64,000 nucleotides of DNA from Hydnum rufescens UP504 (lineage: Eukaryota; Basidiomycota; Agaricomycetes; Cantharellales; Hydnaceae), in the NCBI GenBank assembly GCA_014904985.1, contig MU129042.1, positions 1 through 64,000 of the forward strand. Direction: 5' to 3'. Positions 32,780-42,999 of this stretch are shown here, piece after piece; the first letter of the stretch is position 1, and each line of letters starts with the position of its first letter. The notes beneath the pieces are model-generated. The model did no database searches. It was not told where the DNA came from and saw only the letters and a list, made by a program, of their open reading frames with translations. A program made the position numbers and the translations under genes.

Positions 32780-33620
32780 GACTCCACACCAGAAATTGGT
32801 GGCATTGAGATAAGGGTATTTCCAGGAGACAAGAACGTTATGGGTGTGCCAGTACAGCAGGCCAATTTGGCTATTTTCGGCTTAGGTAATAATAACCTCC
32901 CAAGGAAGGAAGACAAGATGAGAGAGAGGGAACGGAAAAGAAAATGATCATGAAATATCGAGAATAGAGTCAGAGTACAGTGAATACCCTGGTTTTGCAT
33001 GTCTCTGCTCGAACTCTCGGCTAATCCCATATTAGTCCAGAGGGACTAACCCACAGGTATAAAATCATAGGTTCATCAATAAGGGAATATATTCATTAGA
33101 AACTCCCAATATGAACCCCAGTAAGGCTTGGAGTGTGTTTCCGGTGGTCAGAAAAAGTTGCTGTGATGCATGACTGAGCCTACAGTTGAAATAGGTCAAC
33201 ATACGGAATTCACCATGCAATGCTTGCGACCTCGCATGCACTAATCCTAGGTCTGGGAAAACTTAAAAATCAAGATTATAAGGGTTTATTATAGATAAAA
33301 ATTCAAGCTGATTGGTGCATACCAATCTTAAATTGAATGAGCCAGTAAATCACTTTACTATGTGGGGGCTACAGTCATCATTATTGAGCATGAATATCTG
33401 GTATTTTCAAAACATGTTCTTATATACTTAGAGTAAAATTTACTATGTAGTGCTGATATATCTTATCTGACCCAAAAAATTGTTATGTGAATAATGAAAT
33501 ATTGATTTATCATATGGGTGCCTATTGCACTCCTTTTGAGCTATAATTTCGAGGTTTTTCTAATATCAGGGCTGTTAACAAGAAGATTAAAAATTATTTG
33601 CAGATTTATAGCCTTATTGA
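32780..33620. other. AT-rich intergenic stretch, no gene recognised
   Basis: Sequence is AT-rich with frequent stops on both strands. It may include promoters of the flanking divergent genes, but no box is clear enough to call. Confidence 0.4.
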
Positions 33621-33639
33621 TTGAGATGAAAGCCATGTA

Positions 33640-34332
33640 TCATGCTGGAACACAATATTGAGAGCTATTATGGTAATAATTCGCATGGTGTTGAGTCTGC
33701 ATGCCGGAACCAAATTTACATTTGTCCACAACCAACACATGTCGAACGCAATGACCATGACTCGCCTCTGTCACTGTTTGTTCCCCGGTATGTCAAATTG
33801 TGATTATGGACTTGTATCTACTGACCCACCCAGCCAAACTCAGGGTGTCAAACTCAGTTGAAAACCCCAACGAGGAATACTATACCTGCATGAACCGGGC
33901 AGTCCGCGCCCTTCTTGCAAGTTTTTCGGTGAGTTCAAGTCTAATTTCCTACCAGTACTTCCTTTCTTCATACATTTTAATCTCTAGTTTGGGTCCAGGG
34001 AGGTTCCCTATCATCAGTACCTGTGGCGTCTGCACCATCAACACCAACATCTAGGCGTGAGTACAAATTTTGCAGTTCAATTAATTCTAACTTGAACCTC
34101 TCTAGGTCAACGACTCCCAACAACTCCAAGGACCCCTAGGAGCCCAAGGGCTCCCACTGTGGCTGGATTGACTGCCCAAGTTGAGGAGTTGGAGTTGGAC
34201 AAGGAGAGACTCAAGGACGAGTGTGTCCAGCTTAAATATGAACTTGTTGAAGCTCACCGGAAGGTTGGTGAAGCTCTCAGTAAGTATTCTATTCTCAAGG
34301 ATAAGATTGATATGATCTTGCTGGAATCTTAG
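33640..34332 (+). CDS. Small coiled-coil protein, multi-exon, unknown
   Basis: Two introns are well defined: donor GTGAGT to acceptor TCTCTAG at about 33928-33986, and GTGAGTACAA to CTCTCTAG at about 34057-34106. After the second, the frame reads Pro-rich TPRTPRSPRAPTVAGLTAQ, then a heptad-like ELELDKERLKDECVQLKYEL region, and ends ILLES with TAG at about 34330. Upstream exons (around 33650-33925, with EEYYTCMNRAVRALLASF) are less certain and a further intron near 33788-33833 is likely. The sequence suggests a short coiled-coil, perhaps DNA-binding-accessory protein. It is followed by the KDZ transposase on the same strand and might be a passenger of that transposon. Confidence 0.45.
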
Positions 34333-34554
34333 TTTTTTTACTTTGTCTTCATACTGCCCTGTACATTATTAGCCATCAGAAAATACCGAAGTTTTCTTTC
34401 GTCTCGACCTCATCTTGTCGGCCATCAGAATCATGGTGCCTATTGATGATCTATTGAGGGAGGGAGGGAGATCATAACGACCACCCTTGTCGTGCATATT
34501 ACACAGCGTCACTGTAATGTACAGTGTCTCTGATGTGGCGTAGGTCTGCGGCAC

Positions 34555-35734
34555 ATGTTGTTCCTTGGCCAAAAAGCAAAAGGATTGATTAGGCGTAACA
34601 AGAAGAAATCTAAAGCCATTGCTGAGGCTGGTCCATCTAATGAGCCATCATCATCAAAATGGCGGAAGCATAACGAGGCCCCTCTCAATCTGCCCACTGT
34701 CCCCAACGATCCATACCAAGTTATCATCGGGACCCAGCTACCATCCGTCTGAAGTCTAGACCAGAGAAAACACAATGGTGTCATCTTTCTTGGAAAGGAA
34801 ATGGACGGTCAAGCACTGTATCAGCAGGCTGGGCTGCCAAGTTGCCAGCATCGACAACCATCCTTAGAGTCCATCAACACTGGCGACGATGACCCAGCTC
34901 ACCCCGCCTTGGGCGATTTCTTTGACTTCGACTATGGGCTTAATGCCCTGGACTACCGCATCCCACAAGAAAACCATCCAGTCCTTCTCCAGCAAGACAA
35001 TAGGCACGTCATCAAAGATAAGCAATCTTGCCACTCCCATCGACGATACGCCACTGCCCATAAATGGAATACAACTGTGCTTCCCAGTTTGCTTCATCCA
35101 TACATGGCCTTCCATGTGCAAACCAACTCTGGGCGCAATGTGATGCGGACTCCCACTGAAGTAGCGGCATGTACATGTGGAACACACAGCGTCCAGCTGG
35201 AGGTTACATGTGTGCATTTAAAATGTGCATCTTTTGGTGTCTCACTGAAACCACATCCTCACATTTTTGCAGATCTAGACTCTATCGTGCTTTATTAGTG
35301 TAAATGTAGGCCAGTGCCTGAGCAACTGGTGGGACGTGGGCTCTTTCCATGTGCACCAGTCCTCCCAAAGCTTGCCATTGATCTCGATATGCTCGAGTTT
35401 GCTACTGGGCTCTTCGTTAATTCATCACCAAATGAAATGGCATGGGCGGCAACTCTCACAGAGTTCCTTGATACTCGGGCTACATTTTTACTACTGAGGT
35501 TAGCATTCACATTCAAGCCCTTGATTGATCAAATCTAATATTTTATGGCATCAAGGACTCATTTTGGCAACACTTTGGAATGCACTCGTGCAATATCAGG
35601 TGCTCATGCAAGTTGTTGAGGCGGAGGTCCAAAAATCTGTTGAGATCGCCGGACACTCGTTCTCACTACCGTGCTGCAACATTACCCCATCGTCTCAAGG
35701 CAGAACTTCCACCAGTTGATGGATCTACCACATT
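34555..35734 (+). pseudogene. KDZ transposase 1, N-terminal half (before the insertion)
   Basis: The frame contains the Cys-rich N-terminal region (CTCGTHSVQLEVTCVHLK) found with Kyakuja-Dileera-Zisupton transposases. After an intron it reads CKCRPVPEQLVGRGLFPCAPVLP, the very conserved 'GLFP-aP' block, and MLEFATGLF, then a region matching the helical linker. Stops at 34750 (TGA) and 35296 (TAG, just before CKCR) show decay. The gene is cut at 35734 by a foreign element and resumes at 51152; deleting the element and one duplicated octamer gives a continuous frame from LPPVDGSTT into FKHDYLNSQSN. Transposase would act in the nucleus on KDZ ends; this copy is inactive. Confidence 0.85.
35727..35734 (+). 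repeat. Left target-site duplication ACCACATT of the outer element
   Basis: ACCACATT lies directly before CAGGCTGGTCAG and is repeated exactly at 51144-51151 directly after the other end. Confidence 0.9.
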
Positions 35735-35806
35735 CAGGCTGGTCAGTCACATGGGGGACCTAATTTAGGTACACTTTCAGGCAGAAAATGGTACCTAATA
35801 GGTCCC
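35735..35806 (+). repeat. Type I terminal inverted repeat of E1
   Basis: Begins CAGGCTGGTCAGTCA and continues to GGTACCTAATAGGTCCC. It contains short palindromes (ACCTAATTTAGGT, GGTACC). Related copies are at 39093 (same orientation) and 47814-47887 (inverted). Confidence 0.9.
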
Positions 35807-36189
35807 TCAAACCTTACAGCCGAAATCAGGCATTCCAATTCAGTTCTTTGGCCATCTATCGGCCAATCCATGGCTGTGCTGGATTATATACTTATTTATT
35901 ATTATGTATTTATTATTATTATTATTACTATTATATATACATATTATCCCCCCCCCTGCCACCACAGGGGGACGGTTCATGCGGGTCACGCGCCCACATA
36001 TACTCACCACACCGCTGTAGTGGCAGGATCCATATGCCCCAGTCAGGGACCAGTTCTGCTTGGCACCCCCTCAAGGGGGTTGCTTTTTGTTTGTGGGGGC
36101 TCGTTTGCGGTTTTCGTTTCCAGCGTGTCATTTGGCGGGTTTGTAGGGGGGTCGTGTGGGTTCTGGTCAAGGATCTAGAGAAATAAGGA

Positions 36190-37330
36190 ATAAAATATTA
36201 GTACAACATTACTGCAGCACAAAAGAGCAGCTTATGCTGCTCTTTTTGTGCCACAAGACCAAGAAATAAAACACTTAAAACATACCTTGTACCCCACACC
36301 TGCAGGTGTAGGGTACTGGGGCCATGCATGCTGGCTCATACATACGCCAGCTCGTACGTACGCCGGCTCATATGCACAGCGGTTCACATGGGTCCCCCAT
36401 CATTCGGGTGTCGATATGCAGGGTTACAGGGGGTTCTTTGTCAGTATTCGTTCGCGAGGGAAGTTGAAACCTACAAAATACTATGTTTAAATTAGTTAAG
36501 AAATAAGCACCATGCAAAAAGAGCAGCTTTCGCTGCTCTTTTTGCATGGCTGAAGCTACTGGAGGGGGGGGGGAAGGGACTCACCTGATATAGAACCACA
36601 CACCCACCATGGCAGGTGTGTGATTCCTGGGGCGTTATTTGATGCGGTCACACCCTCGTTTGGCATGTTGCCATGTCGCACTGTCATGTGTCGCGTTGCG
36701 GTGGTGCGCTGCTGTGTGTCACGTTGCGGTGGTGCGCTGCTGTGTGTCACGTTGCTGTGTGGCGTTGCCATATGTGGCACTGCCGTGTCGCGTTTCCATG
36801 CCTCACATTGCCGTTTGGCTCTCGTCATGCATTGGACAAGGCCTCATCTAAAATAAATAAACACACATTAGTAAAATATTCCAAAGCAGCGCAAAAAGAG
36901 CAGCTTTTGCTGCTCTTTTTGCGCAGCTGTAGCTACTGGGGGGGTACTCACCTTACATAGTACACACCTGCCATGGTGGGTGTGTGGCTCATTTGGCGCA
37001 GTTGTGTCCTTGTTTGGTGGGGTGCCGTATATCACGTTGCCGTGTGTCACGTCCTCGTTTGGCATGTTGCTGTTTGGTGTGTTGCTGTGTGTTGCATTGC
37101 CGTTTGGTGCGTTTCTGCATGTCGCATTGCGGTTTGGGCCCTTTTCATTTCATGGGTTCTCAAGGGCCTTGGAGCAGGCCTCAATCTAGTATAATAAATG
37201 ATGTGTTAGTAAAAAAATTCAAAGCAGCGCAAAAAGAGCAGCTTTCGCTGCTCTTTTTGCACTGTTGTATCTATTGATAAAAACACTCACCTTGTGACCA
37301 CACACCCGCAGCGGCGGGCGTGTGGTCATG
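36190..37330 (-). repeat. E1 short arm: four hairpin exon-intron units, minus strand
   Basis: Second-type hairpins (AAAAAGAGCAGC with GCTGCTCTTTTT) lie at about 36220, 36515, 36892 and 37228. On the minus strand each sits in an intron-like segment; for example 36471-36584 has donor GTGAGT, a TTAACTAAT branch-like site and acceptor TTTTGTAG (114 nt). Between them are first-type hairpins (ACCACACACCC with GGGTGTGTGGT) next to each donor. The exon-like spacers are GT/TTTGGCG-rich on the plus strand and contain stops, so I do not call them coding. Confidence 0.8.
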
Positions 37331-37387
37331 TGGTTGCCTTTCCAGGTGGTTGCCTGTTGTGTAATGGAGATGCGGATGAAGATGCAA

Positions 37388-37990
37388 ACTCAACGCTGGC
37401 AATTGCCGGTACTTAAAAAGTGCCCAAGTGCTGGTGCTACAAACATAATACATATGAGTAGCAAGTATCTAGACATGGAATACATGCTATATAATAAATA
37501 TTTGTCCAAAAATGCGAAGAAGAAGATGATAATAAGTCAGAGCTCACTAGGACATGACATGCCTGATTGCAGGGTGGGTTGGGCCACTTCTATAGGTCAG
37601 AATTAGCCCAAATTTAAATATATTAATGGTATATATGCACCCTACATGGGTGACTGATTATATTGGACAATCCGTCCAATATAATCAGTCGTCCATGTAG
37701 GGTGCATATATACCATTAATATATTTAAATTTGGGCTAATTCTGACCTATAGAAGTGGCCCAACCCACCCTGCAATCAGGCATGTCATGTCCTAGTGAGC
37801 TCTGACTTATTATCATCTTCTTCTTCACATTTTTGGACAAATATTTATTATATAGCATGTATTCCATGTCTAGATACTTGCTACTAATATGTATTATGTT
37901 TGTAGCACCAGCACTTGGGTGCTTTTTGAGTACCGGCAATTGCCGGCATTGAATTGCACAACTACTCACACCAGCAATGGCCCCGAAAGG
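37388..37990. repeat. E1 central palindrome
   Basis: A near-perfect inverted repeat with arms of about 280-290 bases is centred at about 37671 (ATTGGACAATCCGTCCAAT). Each arm carries GGTATATATGCACC-type sequence reading outward (TATA-like), then conserved GGGCCAC/CCCAA tracts, and a GGCAATTGCC palindrome near the outer end. The arrangement would suit divergent promoters firing into both arms. Confidence 0.85.
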
Positions 37991-38009
37991 CGAACACACA
38001 ACCACACAC

Positions 38010-39092
38010 CCGCTGCTGTGGGTGTGTGGTCATAAGGTGAGTTTTGTCTCAGTAGGTACAAAAAGAGTAGTGCAAGCTACTCTTTTTGTGCCACTTCGAA
38101 TTCTTTTACTGACGTAGCTTTTATTATTTTAGATTATGGTGGCCTGAGACGAAAACCCACCACACAATGAGGGCCCAAATGGCAAGAGCCAAACCAAAAC
38201 AAACAATGGACCACCCAATGGGTAGCCCAGGAACCACACACCCACTGTGGCGGGTGTGTGGTACTCTTTAAGGTGAGTTCCCCCCCGCCAATATATACTG
38301 TGGTGCAAAAAGAGCAGCGAAAGCTGCTCTTTTTGCGTTGCATTGGATTTTTTTACTAATACCTTTTATTATTCTAGGTCTTTGCCTGGTCCCGGTTGCC
38401 AAACGATGAGACCCCACCGGCCAGGGCCCCCACAGCAACACGCCAAACGAAGGTGTGAGAAGTGGTGATGTGAACCACACACCTGCGCAGCGGGTGTTCT
38501 ATACAAGGTAAGTATGCTTATACACCCCCAACAGCACAAAAAGAGCAGCAAGTGCTGCTCTTTTTGTGCTGGTTTTAATTTTTAACTAACAATCTATTAT
38601 TCTAAACTATCGCCAGACATGAAAGCCCGTGGAGCAAGCCCCCCCCCCCCAAACAATACCCTGTCCGCACAGCAAGGCCTGCATGCAGACAACGACGCGC
38701 CAAGCAGACAACGACAAGCCAAACGAAGACATGAAGCACACCTGCTACCGCAGGTGTGGTTCTATATGAGGTAAGCACTGTGGTGCACCCCCAACAGCGC
38801 AAAAAGGGCTGCGCTCGCTGCCCTTTTTGTGCCAATTTTAATTTTTTAATTTTTTACTAACATCACTTATTATTCTAGGTTCTCGCCTGATCACAAACAG
38901 CAAAATGAAGACTCGCCAAATGAACCCCCCATGGAAATGAGAATGCCCTTGCCAAATGAAAACCACAAATGCAACCCACCAAAATGAGTGCCAAATGAAA
39001 CCCGCTGACGACAATGGGCCAAGGAACACCCACCAGGCAAACCGCGGGAATGGGAACACCACAAGACAACAGAACCCCCAGACGAACCACAC
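38010..39092 (+). repeat. E1 long arm, proximal part: four hairpin exon-intron units
   Basis: Second-type hairpins lie at about 38058, 38304, 38535 and 38799. A clear intron-like unit is 38273-38377 (105 nt): AAG before GTGAGT, hairpin 38304-38341, ACTAAT at 38355-38360, TTATTCTAG at the end. First-type hairpins precede each donor. One acceptor is mutated (TTATTCTAA near 38601). The hairpin arms covary: GAGTAG/CTACTC at 38058 and GGGC/GCCC at 38799 instead of GAGC/GCTC. Confidence 0.85.
39085..39092 (+). repeat. Left target-site duplication of E2 (ACCACAC core)
   Basis: ACCACAC precedes the E2 start and ACCACAC(A) follows its end at 49612; 7 of 8 positions can be matched. It lies in the left arm of a first-type hairpin of E1; removing E2 rebuilds a perfect hairpin with arms ACCACACACC and GGTGTGTGGT. 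Confidence 0.7.
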
Positions 39093-39165
39093 CAGGCTGG
39101 TCAGTCACGGGGGGGACCTAATTTAGGTACCACTTTTGGGCAGAAAATGGTACCTAAGAGGTCCC
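39093..39165 (+). repeat. Type I terminal inverted repeat of E2
   Basis: Starts CAGGCTGGTCAGTCACGG and ends AGAGGTCCC; about 90 percent like the E1 copy at 35735. It is followed by the same conserved GGCCATCTGTCAGCCAATCC-type subterminal sequence and a TTA-repeat tract. Confidence 0.85.
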
Positions 39166-39539
39166 CCAAACCTTATGGCTGAAATCAGCCATTTCAATTC
39201 AGTTTTTGGGCCATCTGTCAGCCAATCCATGGCTGTGCTAGATTATTTATTATTATTATTATTATTATTACTACTATTATTATATACATATTATCCCCCC
39301 CGGGGTCTGCCACCACAGGGGGGGGGGCGTGGTTCCTGCGGGTCACACACCTGCATATACCCACCACACCCGCCGCAGCAGGTGGGGTTCATATGCCCCG
39401 GTCGGGGCTGGTTCCATTTGGGTGCTCCCTTGAGGGAGCAGGTTTTCGTTTGCGGGGGCTCATTCACGGTTTGTGTTCCCAGGGTGTCATTTGGCGGGTT
39501 CAGGGGGGGTTTGTGCGGGTTCTGGTCAAGGGTCTATAG

Positions 39540-40690
39540 AAATAAGGGATTCAATGTTAGTACAACATTAATGCAACACAAAAAGAGCAGCTTATGCTGC
39601 TCTTTTTGCACCACAAGACTAAGAAATAAAAAAAAAACATAACACATACCTTGTACCCCACACCTGCAGGTGTAGGGTACTGGGACCGTGCACACCGGCT
39701 CATCCATATGCCGGTGTGTACATATGCCGGCTCGTACGCATGGCGGTTTGTATGGGTCCTCCGTCGTTTGGGGGTCGATAGGCAGGGTTATGTGGGGTTC
39801 TTTGTCAGTATTCGTTCGCGAGGGCAGTTGAAACCTACAAAATATTATTTTTAAATTAGTTAGAAAATAAGGGCCATGCAAAAAGAGCAGCTTTCACTGC
39901 TCTTTTTGCGTGGCTGTAGCTACTGAGGGGGGCAGGGACTTACCTGATATAGAACCACACACCCACTGGGGCAGGTGTGTGATTCCGTGCCCTTGTTTGG
40001 CGCACTGCTGTGGGCTTTGGTGCAGTCGTGTCATTGGCCCATTGCTGTGTCGCATTGGTGTATCGCATTGCTGTGTCGCGTTGCCATGTGGCACGTCGCT
40101 GTTTGGGCTTTCGTCATTTCATGGGTTATTGTCCTGCGTTGGATGGGCCCTAATCTGGAATAATGCATGTCAGTAAAGAAAAAATTCCAAAGCAGCACAA
40201 AAAGAGCAGCTTTCACTGCTCTTTTTGCGTGCCTGTAGCTACTGGGGGGGGGACTCACATTATATAGTACCACACACCCGCCGTGGCGGGTGTGTGGTTC
40301 CTGGGGGCCTCATTTGGCGCGTTGCCGTAGGTTGCGTTGCCATGTGTCGCATTACCGTGTATCGCGTCTTCGTTTGGCGCATCTTCATTTGGTGTGTTGC
40401 CGTGTTGCGCCGTCGTGCGTCATGTTTCTGTGTCATGTTGCCGGATGTCGCGTTGCTGCGTCGTGTTTCCATATGTCACATGGCTGTTTGGGCTCTCATT
40501 GTGCGTTGGATGAGGCCTCAATCTAAAATAAATAAAGAGACATTAGTAAGATGTTCCAAAGCAGTGCAAAAAGAGCAGCTTTGCTGCTCTTTTTGCGCCG
40601 TTGTATCTACTAGAAAAAATACTCACCTTGTGACCACACACCTGCAGTGGCAGGTGCGTGGTCATGTGGTTGCCTTTTCAGGCAGTTGCT
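39540..40690 (-). repeat. E2 short arm: four hairpin units, minus strand
   Basis: The units are read on the minus strand, with donors GTAAGT/GTGAGT (for example CTTACC near 39941 and CTCACA near 40254 on the plus strand), TTAGTAAA/TTAGT branch-like sites and acceptors. They are clearly homologous, unit by unit, to the E1 short arm at 36.2-37.3 kb, including the exon spacer with GTTTGGCGCG repeats. Confidence 0.8.
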
Positions 40691-40719
40691 TGTTGTGGTT
40701 GCAGAGATAGGAAGCAAGA

Positions 40720-41395
40720 TGCAGATTCAATGCCGGCAATTGCCGATACTCAAGAAGCACCCAAACGCTGGTGCTGCAAGCACAGTACACAATAGTACCA
40801 AGCATATATATTATAGATGAATACTATATAATAAAATTTTGTCCAGGAAAACCCGAAGAAGAGGATGGTAATGAGTCAGAGCTCAATAAGGCATGAGATG
40901 GCTAATTACAGAGTGGATTGGGCCACTTCTACACATCAGAATTGGCCCAAATTTGAGTATAGTAGTGTTATATATACACTCTACATGGGCGATTAATTAT
41001 CTCGGACAATTTTCACATTTTTCAATTTTTCACACCTTCAATTCCCTATTTAGGGAATTGAAGGCGTGAAAAATTGAAAAATGCAAGGATCGTCCGAGAT
41101 AATCAATTGCCCATGTAGAGTGTATATATAAACTACTATATTTAAATTTGGGCCAATTCAGATGCATAGAAGTGGCCCAATCCACTCTGCAATTTGCCGT
41201 CTCATGCCTTATTGGGCTCTGACTCATTATCATTGCCTTCTTTGGGTTTTCCTGGACAAATATTCATTATATAGTATTTATTTTAAATATACATGTTTGG
41301 TACTATTGTGTGCTGTGCTTGCAGCACCAGCGCTTGGGCGCTTCTTGAGTATCGGCAATTGCCAGCATTGAATTCGCAACTATGCAGCCACACCC
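40720..41395. repeat. E2 central palindrome
   Basis: Inverted repeat with arms of about 310-330 bases centred near 41050 (CCCTATTTAGGG). It contains outward TATATATA-like sequences near 40970 and 41122, and outer GGCAATTGCC palindromes at about 40735 and 41354. It is homologous to the E1 and E3 centres. Confidence 0.85.
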
Positions 41396-41427
41396 AGCAA
41401 CAGAAATGCAACTGCGCGACCACGACA

Positions 41428-41436
41428 CAACAGCAA

Positions 41437-41471
<35 letters not shown>

Positions 41472-41496
41472 ACAGCAGCAGCAGCAACAGCAACAG

Positions 41497-41576
<80 letters not shown>

Positions 41577-41590
41577 GCAGCAACAGCACA
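41428..41590 (+). repeat. CAG/CAA trinucleotide array
   Basis: About 160 bases of CAGCAACAG/CAGCAG repeats, polyGln in one frame. It sits at the start of the E2 long arm, just before a first-type hairpin at about 41665-41690. E3 has an equivalent array in the same relative place. Long polyGln, polyCys and polyLeu frames over it are artefacts of the repeat. Confidence 0.95.
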
Positions 41591-41654
41591 CGACCACAAC
41601 CGCATGACCACAACCGCATGACCACAACCGCATGACCACAACCACACGACCACA

Positions 41655-42649
41655 ACCACATGACCACACACCCGCTGATGCGGGTGTGTGGTCATAAGGT
41701 ACGTTTTGTCTCAGTAGATACAATAGTGCAAAAGAGTAGCGCAAGCTACTCTTTTTGTGCTGCTATGAATTTTATACTAACATAGCCTTTATTATTCCAG
41801 GTCAAAACCAAAACAAATGACAGGCCACCCAATGAGTGGGCTCAGGAACCACACCCGCTGCTGCAGGTGTGGTACTGTAAGGTGAGTCTCCTCCCCCCCA
41901 ATAGATGCAGCCGCACAAAAAGAGCAGCGAAAGCTGCTCTTTTTGCGTCACTTTACATTTTTTAACTAATATTATTTGATTATAGGTATTGCCACAAATG
42001 AAGACCCATGAAGCAACCCCCAGAATGATAACATGCCCACAAACGGGATCCACAAATGACGACACGCCACACAAAGAGACAAACTACACACCCGCAGTAG
42101 CGGGTGTGTGGTTCTATACTTGATATGTACCCCTGACAATGCAAAAAGAGCAGCGAAAGCTGCTCTTTTTGCATCACTTTTAATTATTTTTAACTAATGA
42201 TTTTTTATTCTAGATATTGTCACAAAGGCAGAGCCCCAAAACAACCCCTCGACAGAACAAAAATACCCCCGCAAACGATGATGCAGCATGAAGAGAACCA
42301 CCCACCCGCAGTAGCAGGTGTGTGGTTCTATGCCGGTATGTAATGTTCCCCTGACGACACAAAAAGAGCGGCAAAAGCTGCTCTTTTTGTGTCACTTTTA
42401 ATTTTTTAACTAATGATTTTTTATTCTAGGTACAGTATTGTCACAAATGAAGACTGAAGACCCGCAAAGCAAGCCCCCCCACAATGATAACACGCCCGCA
42501 AAGGGGACCCCCGAACGACGACGTGCCAGAACCACACCCGCCGAAGTGGGTGTGGGGTAATTTTAAGGTGAGCATATAACCACGCAAGAGGAGCAGCGTA
42601 CGCTGCTCCTTTTGCATGGCTTTTCTTTTTTCCTTTTTACTAATGTATT
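41655..42649 (+). repeat. E2 long arm, proximal part: five hairpin units
   Basis: Donors GTACGT (41699), GTGAGT (41881), GTATGT (42343) and GTGAGC (42569) each follow a first-type hairpin; ACTAAC/ACTAAT sites and ATTCCAG or ATTCTAG acceptors follow the second-type hairpins. The last unit uses the variant AGGAGCAGC/GCTGCTCCT. The last intron-like segment is interrupted at 42650 by E3, between its branch-like site and acceptor; the acceptor TTATTTTAG is found beyond E3 near 47910. Confidence 0.8.
42642..42649 (+). repeat. Left target-site duplication AATGTATT of E3
   Basis: AATGTATT before E3 matches AACGTATT at 47888-47895 after it, 7 of 8 bases; the mismatch is a T/C transition. Confidence 0.8.
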
Positions 42650-42724
42650 CACCTTGGTCAGTCATCTAAGCCTACCTAGTTAGGTACCACTTCCAGGGCA
42701 GATAATGGTACCTAAGTAGGTCCC
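42650..42724 (+). repeat. Type II terminal inverted repeat of E3
   Basis: Begins CACCTTGGTCAGTCATCTAA and ends AAGTAGGTCCC. Subterminal sequence has repeats of AATTGGCCGAAA. Related inverted copies are at 49537-49611 and 51069-51143. Confidence 0.9.
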
Positions 42725-42999
42725 ATCACTATTTCGGCCGAAATGGCCATTTTTATGATTTCACCTCCTCGCCCAGAATTGGCCGAAATGGCTGAAAATT
42801 GGCTGAAAATTGGCCGAAACTGGGACTTAGAGAATCTCAGACTTGCAGCAGGCCATACGGGCTTATTGGGGATAACATGTTCCATTTATAATTATTTATT
42901 TATTTATTATCACTGCTACCCCCAGTCAGTGGGGTTTAATTCGGCAGTTCTGTTTTATTCTTACTGAGTTGTTTATTTTTTATTTATTTATTTATTTAA

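Noticed and set aside
41283..41744. Long frames of polyGln, polyLeu, polyCys and polyAla on both strands
   Set aside because: They arise from the CAG/CAA array being open in all frames. No motif or splice evidence supports a protein.
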